From Eremophila alpestris peregrina (lineage: Eukaryota > Chordata > Aves > Passeriformes > Alaudidae): a stretch of 64,000 bases of DNA. The first letter of the stretch is position 1. Each line of letters begins with the position of its first letter. The stretch covers positions 1,057,344 through 1,121,343 of the forward strand of contig WMCF01000033.1 in the NCBI GenBank assembly GCA_009792885.1, given 5' to 3'. The notes under the pieces were generated by a model. The model did not search any database, had not been told where the DNA came from, and was given only the letters and a program-made list of their open reading frames with translations. A program made the position numbers and the translations under genes. Below, in pieces: positions 46,854 through 61,574 of this stretch.

Positions 46854-49800
46854 CTGTCTTTCCGAATGGCTTTCCTAGAATCAAGTGAAGGTGTCTTGGA
46901 CTTTATCACAAATTCCCCCAAAACAGATGAGTGGGTGTCCTGGAAGGGTGGGAACCAAAGATCAGCAAAATTCTTCTGTGTTCTGCTTTCTTCCCACAGA
47001 AAGATCCACACAGGTGAATATTTCCTCTAAGGAGAGGATAAAACTCAAACCATCTACATGTTAAAGCTAAAAGGGAAAGGAAGCTCTGAAGCACACCAGC
47101 TGTTACACTATTTGACAATTCTTATCCCAGAGCCTGGATCTCACCTTCCTACAAACAGTTCCCCCAACAGAAGGAAGACAAAATACAGGTTACCTTCCCT
47201 CCATCCTGTACTGGTCATTTGACTTCATTTTTTCTGCCTGGTTAGTCAAGACCTTTCACAAAGGAATATGCAGTTTTGTCCCTGTGGAAAGTGTCTGAGA
47301 GAGAGTATTCATAAAGCTCCCCTTATAAAATGCTCAGTGCATGGTTGATGGAGTCTCTCACTGTTCATGACTGTACAAAGTAAGGCCATTTTTCCTAATG
47401 CATAAAGAGTCCATCCATACTTCAACATATCAAACAATAAAGTGGTTTTGTGGATGGAATAACATATAACAGTCTACACATGGCCATTACACTTTAGTCT
47501 TGAACTGCAAGCCATGAGCCAATGATGTGATCACATTTTTTGCTCAATCCAACTATCATCTTTTCTCACTAGTGTGGCATAAAAAGTTGTGTCCAGGCAG
47601 AAGAGAACCATAGTACACCCCAAAAATGCTTTTGGAGGAAAAGTATTGTATAGAGTTATCTTGCTGTTTTAGAGTAGGAGCATTTATTATATACATATTT
47701 AGCACTATCAAATAATCTAGAATTTTGCAACATGTGTTATAAATGCAAAGATTTTAAGTTAAACAGCATTTAATTTAATGCACTTTTGGATAAACAGCTT
47801 CTTTTTCAATTTATCAACATTTAAACATCTGCTTTGCCTGTAGTAACTTCCAAAAATGTCCCACAAGCTACATAAATGAGCCATCCAAAAATATGACACC
47901 AAATTGCTGTTTAAACAACTCATGCTCACACACAAAAATTTAGTCATTCTTCCAGTCAACCTTAGATTTAAGAGATGATGACCTTCTGAAGGTGAACTGC
48001 TGTAACCTGTTATAACTTCTAATATTTTTCTGCGCATGAATACTAAAATCTTTTATTTCTTTAAATCTCCATGTTGTAAAAGAGCTTTATATAGGACTCT
48101 TCTACTAAATGAATTAATTGTGAGAATTTAGTCAATTTATTCCACAGGAGTAGTTATCTTGGAAATAGCCAAGGTAAAACAGTTACAAGAAAGCAATACA
48201 TGAAGCAATTAAATCCCCCTCAACTCTGCCTTAAATAACAGGCTTGATGAAACTGGCTTCCCAATCTTAAATTAAAATGGGAAACTCCAGTAGAAGAGCT
48301 CAGAAACTCAAGTTTTCATCTCTTGTAGATCCAAATCTGCTGCAGTTAATGTTCCAAAGGTAATGGAACCATTTTCTTCAACAAAACCAGTCTTATCTGC
48401 TTTAAGTATCCAACATATTCTGATAAAGTACAGAGATATCCCAGTTCAGCCCTGTACTGCAAAATTGAAGGAGAGTTGAGATGGGAATAGAGATTCACTT
48501 TTAGTTCTGACATTGTCACTATCCCTGTCAATCCTGATTTATACTTAAACTTGCATTGTCCTGAGGTTGTGATAGTGCTACTTCAAGGTAATTTCCATAA
48601 AGTCATGACACAAGAGATGTTTCCTTTGCTCTCAGCACACTCCACTAGGGATTAAAGCAACAACAGTGCTGAGATGATGGGTTTGGTGCCTGCAGGGGCC
48701 TCAACCTGCTCCTGAATGAGTCAGGATAGTAAGTCTCTTGTCCCACAGTGCAGAGATGAGAAAGACCTCTCTCCTCAGTAGCTCCAAGGCTAAAAGCTCC
48801 TCTGTCTGCCCACAGCTGACACCTCTGCACGAAGGCTGACTGAACACACTGCCATGTGCTTTCTGTGGCCTGCCTCTCTTGGCACCAGCAAGTGGATAAC
48901 ACACACAACAGAGCAGCCTCATTTTACAATGCCAGAAGAGAATAAATTCAGCCCTGTCTCTACAATCCCCAAAATATACTTTCTCACAGAAGCAAGACTG
49001 TACTGTTTATGTGTGTAAACTCCAAGTCCTACACAACAACAAGGTAGGGGGATACCTTTCTGCCATTATGTACATCACCTCCCAGGTATCCATAACAACC
49101 TCGTAACAATTCAGTCCCTGCTGAAGCAGGAAAACAGCACCTCAACATGGATAACCCCTTGTTTAGTTTACTATGGTTTAAACAGTGTTTGCTTTCAAAG
49201 TTTATGAAATTATTACAAAGCTAAATTAAAGCTTAGAGCATTTTGTGTTTGTAGAACTCAAACCCAATTCTTAATATTGCAGTGGTTAGAAAACATGCCA
49301 ATTTGCATGAATTGCTTTTGATATTTATAATTATTTTTTAGAAAGTCACACTTCCTCAAGGTTAAAAAAAAAACCCAACCCATAAAGACAGCTGTCAGAA
49401 TTATTCTTTCAGTGCCATGTGACTAATATACACCATGCTGAATTTTAAGGTCATGTATTTATTTGGAAGTGCAATTATGCAAATGCTGTTTTCTTCATTG
49501 TTAATATATTCTGGGACCAGGATTAAAACTCCTGGTGCAAAACTCCCTTTTAAGGAGCTGCAGAACCATCTGTGTAGTTGCTCTTTATCCATTCGCGAGC
49601 TCCCAGCCTTGTGCATATGTGTGTAGCTGAGTGAGAAGTTGAGATGCCCAGAGAGAAGACAGAAAACAGCACAAACTGAAAACTTTTTGGTGTACTGTAT
49701 TTTCAGTCCCTATCATGAACTCTGTAAAATTTTCAATCTGTAAATGGATTAAAATTTGAAAACTTCCTTCAAATAATTTCCTAGATGTAATAATAGTGAC

Positions 49801-50982
49801 TTGAAATGAAATTTCAGATACCAATTTCATTGACCCTAGATTGTAATATGCCCTACCTCGTACTCTTATGTCATAACTACCAAGCTGTAAGACTGTAATT
49901 TTTGTGGGTGGCTGCTTTTCTTTATTTTCTTCTCTTTTTTTCCCCCACTAGTGGACCTCATGACCCACTTTTTTTTCTGGCCAATCATGGTAAGTGACAA
50001 CTAATTATTGAGCAAGTTGCTCTGATAGAGGGGAAGCCTAGGAGCCTATATGAAGCTCTGTATCTTCCCAGTGGTTAAGGCAATCAGCAGTTACCTTTGG
50101 CCTCTGTGAGCTCAGCATTTTCCAGCTATTCATCTTCACTTCCCTAAAGAGCTCTATAAAAGTTAACAGCACAAACAATACACTAGAGATTAATGCAGCT
50201 CATATAAATACACAGCAACCACCTGGCAGTGTAATGATTTTTCTCTCCCAGAGCAGGTCTAAGGCAGGAGAAGCCTTCACAGACCTTTGTGTAAATCTGG
50301 TCCTTAAAAAGACAGGAGAGATCACTGTCATCATTGCCATAGCACCAAAGTTAACAACTGTCAGGTCACCAACTACTTGTGATGCTGAAAAAATCATTGG
50401 GAACAGTATTCGTGTTTCAATTTCTTCCCTGGGACAGACTTGCTTTTCTCAGCAGTTTCCCCTCAGGGAGCATTATTGTAAACAACTGTCCTATTTTTAT
50501 GCAAATTCATGTTTTACAGGAGATAAGACAGTAATGATAAATTCTTCCCATTTCCTAACACTAGATGAGAAAAACTTCACTCCATAAAGAACCAAAATTG
50601 TAATATCAGAGTGTCATTCTTAACGGGGGTGAAATATATTCCCTTATTAGCAGGAACAGAACACCATTTGTTCTTGTAACATGATCTGGCTGTCTGCAAA
50701 GAAAAATCCCAGTTAATCATGTTATTTTATGATATTTTTTCCAATGACTGAAATTTACACAAATGAAAATAACTAGGGATTCATCATGGGTTGACAATAC
50801 TTTCAAATTAATAATGGATGGTGTCACATCTCCTCTAAATTAGTAACTACCTTGACAGACAGCTAATAAACACTGCAGCAGCCTCCTACACATTACACTG
50901 TCCCCTGAGTCTTAAATGACAAAGGATGTGCAGATTAGGAACGTTTCTCATTTGCATAAATTAAGCCTCAGCTTTGCTTTAC

Positions 50983-51815
50983 CTTGTCTCCTTGTCCTTG
51001 GGCATCGTGGGTGACCCATAGCCAAAAGCCTGCTTGTCCACAGGAGAGGGCATTGCCTCGGCCATGCCTGGGAGGCCAACAGCACTCCGTGCTTTCGCAT
51101 CCACAAACACAGGTGGTCCTGGCTCCTTTTTGAAGGACTGGCGGCTGGGGGAAGACCTGTCGGGCTGGATGGTGTGGGCGGGAATGTGAGGGCCATGGTG
51201 AGGATGAATATCGATCATTCTCATGTCAGCCACCCTGTGGGGTGAGGCTGGAGGAGTTTTAGAGCCAAGAGTGGGCAAATGGCTCTCCGGGTACTTCCGT
51301 GACTTCTGTCTGTACAAGGACTGCTCCAGCATTTCGGGCTGCATGGAGGGGTTGCAGTAAGTGCTCGATGACCTCATGGCACTGCGATGGTAGGCTACAA
51401 TGTGATCGGGGACATCTAGGGGGTGTCCGGAGTGTGGTGCAGCCACGCTCATCCTCCCCTCGTGGAACAAGTAGGGGTCACCATAGAGACTTTCATTCCG
51501 CACCAGGGTAAGGTTTTTGTTGCTCATGTCCTCATCTGGCTTCACGTCCCGTCTCTCCAAAATGGCGCTGGGACTGGGCGATATCGAGCGCGAGGCCGGC
51601 ACACTGGACAGCCGGTCCCTGGGGATGGTGGCATTGCCTGGCACACCCACGGGCCGGCCCCCGCCATAGGGAATCCTGGACGGAGAGGGAGGCATTGAGT
51701 GGGGCACCGGGGTGGAGGGCGGAGAGCTGGGCATGGCATGCAGAGGGTGTGCGGCAGATCCAGGGCGGGAACCACCTGGGCCCTCTCGCCCCGTATAAGC
51801 AATTTCCCTCTGCAT
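50983..51815 (-). CDS. KIAA1217: KIAA1217 large Ser/Pro-rich exon, first in window (residues 1-278)
   Basis: An 833-nt exon between TTTCCAG (AG at 51817-51816) and GTAAAG. It opens MQREIAYTGREGPGGSRPGS, then AMPSSPPSTPVPHSMPPSPS, NATIPRDRLSSVPASRSISP, SPSAILERRDVKPDEDMS, GHPLDVPDHIVAYHRSAMRS, SLYRQKSRKYPESHLPTLGS and KTPPASPHRVADMRMIDIHP. All match mammalian KIAA1217, with a more divergent last 40 residues. It is disordered, rich in SP/TP sites and probably phosphorylated (inference). The opening ATG follows a splice acceptor, so it is an internal exon and not shown to be a start. In mammals the AIP3/p140Cap-like region comes from exons before this. Confidence 0.95.
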
Positions 51816-54079
51816 CTGGAAAGAAAAGGAAAAGCACCTCAGATATAAAATTACTGAATGAGCAAAACATGATGTGGGTTGTCTACAGAAAATTAGGAAA
51901 TAACAAACCCTCGAGACAAAATAATTTTACATCTGCATAAATGAAACACTTTGGGACCTCAGTGCCTAATGAAAATAACAGCTATAAACAGCAATAAAAT
52001 GGGCTGTATGTTAAAGGAATATGAGAGGTATAAAAATGTTTTTACTTATGTAAATACCATCTCACCCTAATCTGATATTCACAGCTACTGAAGCTGAAAT
52101 CAAGGGTTGCGGCACCAGGTGTTCCATGTACATGTGGGCAGTGACAAACTTAAACAGGTTATTGATCAGACACACAGGCTAGAGTTCACTGATTCCAAAG
52201 CAGGATAAAAATGCTGATGCTCTGGCATCACAAACATACCTGAAGTCCTTAGACAAGAAAAAGAAATATTACAACTAAGTGGCCATTTTGAAGAAAATGA
52301 ACACACACACTGAAGAGTGCAGGATTTAAGCTTTTTCTAATGACTTAATATGGTCTTTATTACACAAAGGATACACAAGGCATAGGAGAAAAACACAGAC
52401 ATTTATTGACTATAACACAGTCAACATATATGAAAACAGTCTTATCCTATATAACGTGTACCATTGCAAAGGTAAGAGTGATTCACAGGGTTTGTGAACG
52501 CTCAGAAAGTCATTGAACATTTTATCCTAGTTTTGTAAACAGCAGCAGTAAGGAATGAGCAAGCAAGGAAAAGGAAAAGGAAAGAGAAACTTCCAAAGCA
52601 AATGTATTAGTGTTTTGTTAAGAGAGGCCTTGGAAAAAATCTGCAATGGATGTGTGTGCTTTTGAGTGTGTAGAACCTCACTATGCCCAGCCATGACCTC
52701 TCTGGATGGCTAACACTGTCAATCATAGGAGAAATTCTCCCTCCAAAAAGGATCATGTGCCTGCTCGGGTGCCCTTGGGGTAAGGTAGATGAACAGAGAG
52801 ATGAAGAAGTCAGCTAAGGACCAACTGCATAAGAAAAAATATATATAGTTTCTAAAATTCTTGCTGACAATTTCAGTTTCCCTCTCCATCAACTCCAAAG
52901 GATTGTAGAAAACTGTGTATCACCCCCCCTGACTCCATGTTCCTAAAATTACAGACCACAAAATAATGTACAGTGGATGTTGCTGATCTGAAGTCTACAC
53001 TATTTTTCTCCCCTCTCACTCCTTGCTTTTATAATGTGACTGGATTCATTGTAGTTACAGTGATCCATGGCAGATGAAGCAAGAGATTTTTCCTGCCCAC
53101 CACAGGTTTTTCCACTGGTAAGGGAATTGCAGTGTCAGTATATAAACAATAGCTGTTCTTATCACAGCAGGTTCTGCACTCAGAAATGACATTCCCCAAG
53201 GCCAGAGATCAACAGTCTGGAGTATCAGGTATTGTAAAGAAGAAAGGAGATAATCTGATTGTGGCCACAGCAATAATAAGTAAGTGTAACAGAACAAAGG
53301 TGTACACTGGGATATGTCATGAGCCAGATGAAAATTATGAAGCCAAACGGGAGCATGGCATAACTTTTTAATTTGCAGAGAGAAACAGGCTAGTCCAGAG
53401 TTTAAAATAAGATATCATTAAGACATAACTAAACAGTATGAATCACTTTATAACAGGGAATTCAACATCATTTTCTATTGGCTTGAAGAACCACTGCAAC
53501 ATACTAAGCTATATTGTGTGTACTGACTATGGCCCTGGGCCAGCAGAACAAAACTCCTACTGGCTTGAGCAGCTTTGGGATTCATGTCTTCAGGGACAGG
53601 TAGATACAAGTGTTGTATACCAACAGAAAAACTCAGGGAAAGAAAATCCTCATAGATTTCTACTGTACAAGCTACAAAATGCCCTCTTTAGTTGCTTCAG
53701 ACAAAGCTACAACAGATGGAATAGTATCTGTCGAAGAAACCATAGCCACTAGGATATGCTGGGTTGCAGTGAGAGGGAAATTCCACTATTACGCTGCAGA
53801 GAGGAGAAAATTTCCATGGAAAGATTTGAAAGCAACAGGTTTAGTTTCCCCTAACTTCTGGACTCCATATTCCTGTATATGCTCATTCATTTCCCATAAG
53901 TCAAAGCAATCTGTCAAAGAAAAATTCCTGCTTTCCACTTTAACATCATTTAGATGGAATACTCTAAGATGGAAAATAATTTGAATATGGGACTGAGCTA
54001 TTGCTCAAAATCTTGTGTCTCAGTACTGTTTTATGTAACATCATTTACTTCTGCTTTAAAATAGTACAGCTTCAATCAA

Positions 54080-54560
54080 GGCTTCCTTGGGCTGGGCAGG
54101 GCACAAACACCTGGGCACCCAACCCCTTTCTGAAAAGTACACCTGCTATTTTAAGCCACGACTCAGGCTCTGGGTGGAGTATACCAAAGGGGAGACTGTT
54201 GGAGCCCGAGAGTCCAGGGTGTGCAGGAAAGAGTCACATGTGAGCTGGTCCCCAGGAGCCAGGCAGATTTACCCAGTGGATTACAGTGTCTTCTGACACA
54301 TGGCTGGTATTTCCTCTCTTTCCACTTTTCTCTCTTCTCCAGATTCTTTGCTAATGGTAAGTTAAAAAATGTGAACAATGGTCTTTTCTTGCTTTCTCAT
54401 CTGTACCTCTTTGGTGTGGTAGTCTAGGCACACCCTTCTCTCTCATACATACCCCACTTTCTGTGCTGTTTTTCATATTCTGTCCTTCACCACAAAACCC
54501 CCATGTTGCTCAATAAAACCTCATACTCTTCTGCATGGGCTGTCTTGTGCCACATGTTCC
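54080..54560 (+). mobile_element. Possible LTR-like fragment (weak)
   Basis: GC-rich sequence (54080-54290) is followed by pyrimidine-rich sequence and then CTCAATAAAACCTCATACTC at about 54509-54528, which looks like a retroviral R/U5 poly(A) region. I do not recognise the family and see no clear TG...CA ends or target duplication, so this is tentative. Confidence 0.25.
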
Positions 54561-57500
54561 TGGATTTCACATGACTCAGGGACAGAGAAAGGATATTGGG
54601 TTTATCTGAGCCTCTAAATACTGGGTGCTGTCCCACACAATTGCTTTGAGGGCAAAAGGAAGATTTTGGTTTAGTGCAAGCACAGGATCATGTGCTTTTC
54701 CACTGCAGCCATGTATCACGCTTGCCTGAGGGTGTGGTTTTTGTAGCACATAGCTCTTCCTTGTACCTACTGCCTATAGACCTTACATCCTTGAAATGGA
54801 AACTTGTCTAATCAATCCTTAGGTTAAAATATGGCAAACAGCTAGCAATCACTACTGTATAAAACATTTGAGGGAAAACCACATCACTGAGAATCTTTCT
54901 GTAGTAAAAAATATTACACCATGGTTAAATGTCTCCTGTGGATGTTTTTGGTCAGTCTAACAAGACTTAAGTCTGTAAGATACAGATTTTGCTAATTTTT
55001 TTAAAACAGAGTCTCTGTATACTAAAGAGTCAACGTTACATAAAAGCAGTCTTGTTCTTTATTTCTAAGTTTGTTGGCACACCAAATAACCTGCAATATT
55101 TTAAAAATGTCTGTATGCACAAAGTCAGCAAACCAGTTATCCATCCACCCAAGTGGGTGTAGGGAGCCTTGCTGCTGGTGGCTGGCAGAGAGGACAAGCA
55201 GAACCAGTCTCTGTGCAGCCAGGGCAGGCAGAGCAGCCAGCACACACACTGGGGCAGTGCCAGGCATGGGCACCCAGCCTGCCCTGACTCACCAGCACCA
55301 CACCAGCCCTCCAGCTCACCAGGCAGGTACCTGACCCACAGCCTGGCTCAGGCCAGTATCCACTACCATCTCAGTGGGAAACTTGGGCAAAGGGAAAAGC
55401 AGGCCAGAGTTTCTGACCTGGCAGCCTTTCCCACTGCTCTCCTAGGCCTCTTCTACATCACCAGAGAACACAGCAACTGGCTTTACCCCAAGATTTTCAG
55501 ACTACAAAAAATACATACAGAGATGTTCCCAAGATGAAGGTTATCCATGCACCCTCTTGGAGACACTGGGGAGCTCCCAACAGACTCCATTAATCACCTC
55601 TCAGCCATGTGAAACTATTACTTTCCTTACTCTTCCTTTGACACCCTGCACTTCCCTGAGGAAAGTGCTCCTGTGCTCTGCAAGCTGACTCACCCAACAG
55701 TAAACACAGGACACCTGCAAAGAATTTTATTGAGACCTTGGAGTCTATGATGAAAAAGCTACAGAAATACTAAGCATTGATACAATACTGATAAACTGTA
55801 AAGAGATCTTTTATGAAAACTGCTCAACAGAAAAAAATCCTCTAAAAAGTAAGGCACTTCACTTTTTGTCTTTCTAATGAGGAAAGACTTAATTAAAGAA
55901 CCCTCAATCCAACAACAATAGAACCCATTAGTTTGTTCTCTCTTCATAAAAATAAATTGGCAGCTTTACTGTATTAGTTGTCCAAATCCCTCAGCTTCAC
56001 CATTAGTTGCACTATATGATAACACTTCTGTCATGATTGAGCTTTCATTCCAGTTGGATTTGGAGAGCTGAAAGCACAAATCCACTTTTGAAAAAAAACC
56101 CAAACACTTTTAATACAGTTTTAATATTTCTAAAAGAAGATAATTTACATTAAGAAAAAGTGCACTTGAAAATTACAGAATTGGTAAACAGTTGAATGAG
56201 AATTTTAAGTATCTTTACCAAATCTGTCAGAAGCCAAATCAGACATCTCTGAGAGGCTGTCACATTTGTCTGTTCTTGCTTTCTCATAGAATGCCTTCTA
56301 GCACCTTTAAATTTCCCCATTCTATTGGGTTGTTACAGAGAAAAAATCATGCTGGTTGCAGTTGTGGGCTCCTCCAGCTGCCCAATGCCACATTTGAAAA
56401 CTTCAAACACATTAGCTAACTTTTAGCTGTTTCTGGTCAGAAACTTTTCAATGATACGTACTTTCAGCAGACAACTCTAATCCAAGAGAGCTGAAACACT
56501 TCATAAAAAATATCACTAAAGACAGAAGTTAGAAAAAAACCACCCAGCAGATTTCAGTCAACAGTAATGTTATTTCTTACCAGATATATCTGGAGTGCTC
56601 TAGAGTTTTGGCTTCCCAGATTCATAGACCTGAGTCAGCTTGGTCAGAGTGTGATCTGGGGTAGGGACCCAAACTCTTCCATGTTCTCTTCAGCAGGGTG
56701 GGTACTTGGTAATTTTGGGTTACCAAGGAGTGAGACATTCTGGGGTTGCGATGGCCATCACTCCTTGGCAATGCTTCCAGACTAGAAGTTTACTTGGCAA
56801 TTTTAGCTAAGAATGGGCCCTCTGATACCCAAAAAAAAAAGATTTCAGACCATGAAACCACTGATCTGGCCTAAGCTGGAACCTGGCCTCTGCTGAATCT
56901 GGCCCCACAGTACAAGATTCTAGGAGCTGCCAGGGTTCAAAATTGTTTTTCGTTATGGGAACCACATGCTGGTAAAATAAAAATTATTTCAAACACAGAA
57001 ACTTGCAATGAATGGGAAAGTCCATGACCCAGCTAACTGTTCTTCACATGTTTCATATTTTTCCATTATTTTTTCCTGCATAAATTTTCCAGAAAAGGAG
57101 TTGCAGAGCTCCCTAAGAAAATCTCAACACTTATAATAAACTTCCCAGTATTAGCATGCACCTAGACCTCAGTTCTTTTGGTACTTTTGTATAACTTTGG
57201 TATGTGCCCAGCTGTAAAAACCTCTGTACTATGTTGAAAGGAAAACTGAGATAAAAACTCAGAATATCTATGAAAGAGGAACTTTCTAGGGTCTGATACA
57301 TATATGGTGGATATGTCAAGATAATAACTGGGTTTTTCTTCTTCCATTTATGCTCTTAATTATATGGGTTTTTTTCTTTCCCTTGATGAACAACAACACA
57401 ATCAATCAATATAAGATGTTTCTTAGGATGAGTCTGTGATGGTTAGTGATGGTGAAATCATCCAGTCCTCCAGTTTCTATGTTCACAGATTACTTTTTAT

Positions 57501-60500
57501 TTTGGCAAGGGTCAGCTAGCTAGAAGTTGACATGAACAAAACAGAAGAACCAGAAGGTGATGGTCACTATCTTAGAAGGTGGAATTTAGAGGACATAAAC
57601 ATGACCCTCCAGAAAGGAGGCATTCTGAATGAACCATAACCAGGTGTTGTCACCATACTGCTCAATATCACTGTGACATCCAGTCCCCATATCTTTCTTC
57701 CAGCTGTGCAGGTGTGCACAGAGGTTATGGCAAAATCACTATTTGATCCTCTAAAGCAGAATTTCTAGGATACCATATTATGGTTACCAATACATAGCCT
57801 TGAAGCTCACACACACCATCATTTCCCTTGCCATGCCACAGAACATCAAACACATTCTTAACATTATTGTTCCTTATTTTATACATATATGTTTAATGCA
57901 CGCTTGTATATGAATCCCTACAGTGATCCAAATGTTTTACCTCAAGGTATTTTACATGTCTCAGTATGTCCTTTTATCCCTGACTATGTATAAGCTTAAT
58001 TCAGACCATATCCTAAAAGCTCCCATGGGGAAAACAAAGAATACCTAGTTCACTTTTTACTAAATGTAAAACAGATCCATCAAATTCTAAGCTAACCACA
58101 AAACAAATATAATGGTAATATCAAAAATGTTTGATTGCTTCACCTTGCCTGTAAGTCAATGTGCATGCTGAAGATGGATCATGCAAACAAGCAGAGAGGA
58201 GAGTTTACAGACCAAATTCTACACAGTCTGCTCTTTTGGGCATAATTTCTTCAGCTATCCAGATGCTACCCTGTGTATTTGTTTTCACAATTTAAAACAC
58301 TAGCATTCCTACTACACTCTTAGACAACACTGTTGCCTACAGACTAATAAAACAATCTTTGATAAGATCCTTACTTTGAAATAATTAAAGTCACTTACTG
58401 TTTCTCAAGGAAATCACTCAAATGGCTACAGCAGTGAGATGAACATTTGGTTCCACTTCTTCTAATAAAGCACTTTTTGTTTTCAGTCTTGAATCTCAAT
58501 CCTTGTTCTATGGTATAATATTTTGTATATCCATGTCTTCTGCAAAAAGGTTTTGAAACAGGAAAAATGTTCCTTGTTCCTTCTGCTCACAACAGGCCAT
58601 CTTGTTTTATCCGGTCATCTAAGTAATGCCGTTTCAATAAACTGAAGTACTTTTCCACATGACAAGCCTGCAATTTCTCCTCCCCTTCGAAATTAGTCAC
58701 TAAATAACCTCCTTGGCATGTCACCCAGTCACAAACTGTGCAACACTATGTGATTCAATCTCTCAATCATTTTTTAATGTGTGCCTATATGCATAGAAAG
58801 AGACTAACATTATGGAGTGAACCACAAAAGAGACACACGGAGGGGAAAGCCATAAATAAAATAGTGAGTAACCTCTGTTTCAGTAACACAGTGCATTTCA
58901 AAGGCAACACTATGACACCCATACATATTCATTCCCCAACAGGTGAAGACCTCCAACTATTTAGCAAAGCTAGTATACAGAATTCTAGAAAAAAGATTAA
59001 GTAGTTATAAACCTTAAAAGCTTTTCACCTCCTCAGATTAGTAGTACCGCTGGAGAAGGAAGCACTCCTGTAGAAGGAAACTCCTCCTGTGGAGGACCTG
59101 TCTACTCATTAACCAGGCACCTGAGCCACTTGGATAACCTGAACTTCGGGGTCCCCATAAATCAATCCCATTGTTATCTCTGCAGCACACCACAAAAGCC
59201 ATTATGATTGGCTGTTGGGTTTGATTTGCTTTGTTGGTTTTAAGAGGAAACAATAGAGAAGGTAAATACATTTTCAAAAACTAGAACAGAAAGGATGCTT
59301 CACTCCCTTCTATATCCTCACAAAAAAAGACCATAGAATATGGAAATTGTCTGCTTAAAAAGACAGAATTTACAGCCTAAAAGAGAAGGCACTTAAATAT
59401 GATGAGGGAAAATCTCATGACACAAACCCTTCCCAGTCCTGCAGTTATCTTCTACTTTGGGGGGCTTGGTTCTTATGCTCTTGGTTTGGATTTTTGTCTG
59501 ATTTTGTTTTTGTGAAAAAAACTGCCTATATCATAATAAATGGCATCCAAATTAAAACATATGATCATGAGCCGTACAGAATCAGTCCCAATGGGACATT
59601 ACAGGAGCAGCATTTCTGTCTTACAGTACTGCTCTCAGCCACTAGTGAAGGAGGCATCATTCATTTCTGCTATGAAATGGCAATTTGACACTAAGCATTT
59701 AAGTAACAGGAGAAAGATCAGAGCAGATCTGGTAGCTAAAACTAAAAATCCAGGTGTTCCACCCCTTACTACCCCCAGCCCACATCAGAGAAGTCTTCCA
59801 GCTTTCTAGACAGCCGCTGTGAATTCTGATTTGTAATGTACACCATAAATTTGTATGCCATTATTGATCTTGACTAGAACTTTACAAAATTCATATATAT
59901 AATGTAATAGAAAGACTTTTTTCAGAAATGTAAAAAAAAAGTTATCTTAAATGCTTTTCAGTTTCCATGTAAAATATTTTAAAACAATATTTTTACTAAA
60001 TATTTGCACTAGCACTATAATAAAGTATGATTATGGCACAGAAACAATGTTAAACCTATTTATTTTTATTTCAAATTTAATCAGTCAAGGCTTGTTTCTT
60101 GCAGTGTAGGGATAAAGCACTGGTAATTTATGCAATGGTAATTTACCATTCAAGCATCTGGTTTATATTTGGCAGGTTTAACTAAGCAGTCAGGCATCCC
60201 CTTTTAATGAATGGATGTATATGCTTGACCTAGTTAAAAGGCTGCTTAGGTTGGTGGACCAACCAGACTCAGGAACATCAAGAGTAAAAAAACCAAGCGA
60301 ATTATCCTAGAACACTTTATTGCCACATGTGCTTTTCAGCAGTTGCAGAGAATATTCTTCTATCCATGTTCTTCCTTAAAGACTAACAAACCTGAAGTGA
60401 GAAGTTATTATGCTAACATGCAGGATAAAAAAGATGACTGTATTTTGCTAAGTTTCCCTGCAATGAATTGCAAGCTGGTAGGCTGCACATTTTCAGTAAT

Positions 60501-61574
60501 TGGACTCTAGCATGACAAAGTATATCCCAGAACATCAGACAGGGATATAACTAGTTCTCCATACATATGACATGATATTAATGTACATCTGATGCATACA
60601 AAAAGCTTTTCATTAGATCAAGGAATCTGCTCTTAATTTTAGGATATGTCAGGCACAACGTCATAAATACTGCACAGTTATATCATTACCAGAGCTGTAA
60701 TTTAATTTGTAGGTTCTAGGAATGCATACAAACAATTCAAGCATCACTTTCCATTTCAATTACTTTATCAGAGCCCTCAAGCATTATTTAGCTTGCCATG
60801 TATTATCCCATGTACAATTACTTGCCATATATTTTTTTATAAAGTACTGTACAGAACAAGAACTCCTTTTCAGTTCAAGCCCCTGTGTAAACCAAGGGCA
60901 TGGCCCTAAGAGACACAACACCTATACTTCACTGAGACCAAGCCTGGAAGTTTAGGTTAATTTAGGATTTCAAAACCAATGTAAATGTTAATGATAGGCT
61001 CACGTCACCACAGACCTGTAATGCCATCACCCTCCTTTCTTCTACATCATTAACAATATTGGTTTGTTGGACCTTTCCATCAATTTGCTCCTCAGATCAA
61101 TTTATTTTCTGCTTGTTTCCCTCATTTTGAAGCAGAAAAAACATTAAAGACTAAACATCAGTACAACACACTTATTTTGAAGTCTACTTTGGGGTATGCA
61201 CATGTGGCATAGATGTAACTTATGGCATGACCACTGATCAAAGCTCTTTCTGCTCCTGATAACAGCTCTTTTGGTTCCTATTCTTTGAATACTACTTTCA
61301 TGGATGGAAATAATCAAGTAGTTAATGCCTTATAGTGCTGTAAACAAGTACTTCCTAGACAGAAAAGAAGGAAGCATTTAGGGTGATTGCTGGTCACTAA
61401 CTCAAGCTTGGTTTTGTTCTTAGCACTCCAGAACAAGGTTTGTGATGGAGTCAGTGGGGTTTTGCTTAAATTCAAGAAGTTAGTTCAGTCGACCAGAATC
61501 CAAATGGAAGGACAGCTTGCTGATGACAGCTTTTAGAGCTGAATTACCAAGAAAGCGTATTTTCTCCTGTATTT

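Larger units (their letters stand above)
42192..50982 (-). other. KIAA1217: Intron of 8.8 kb
   Basis: Donor GTAAAG, acceptor GTCTTACAG. It contains a GC-rich block of about 1 kb (44440-45420) and a putative LTR (about 46100-46853). The rest is AT-rich and unassigned. Confidence 0.8.
2473..51815 (-). other. KIAA1217: KIAA1217 (sickle tail) gene, 3' part: 16 coding exons plus 3' UTR
   Basis: The span covers the part of the gene visible here. The coding exons, 5' to 3' on the minus strand, are 51815-50983, 42191-42087, 41661-41612, 34317-34157, 27841-27666, 22490-22360, 22120-21973, 20338-19855, 19050-18870, 14391-14237, 13634-13488, 10231-10112, 7250-7173, 7065-5383, 4929-4807 and 4076-3585. 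They total 5,067 nt and join in phase with no internal stop. The product is a cytoplasmic, largely disordered scaffold with a central coiled coil. Mouse Skt/Etl4 is needed for notochord-derived intervertebral disc development, and the human locus has been linked to disc disease and vertebral anomalies. Identity rests on block-by-block similarity to mammalian KIAA1217, notably the DEPMDIRSAYKRLSTIFEE, KFKFPKKQLAALTQAIRTG and RSYLPGSGLTTTRSGD motifs. The gene continues upstream of this window. Confidence 0.95.

Noticed and set aside
3585..51815. Assignment to the paralogue SRCIN1 (p140Cap)
   Set aside because: The central helices are shared by both, but the C-terminal blocks (DEPMDIRSAYKRLS, KFKFPKKQLAALTQ, KSIRTIHTPS) match KIAA1217 specifically as I know the two proteins.
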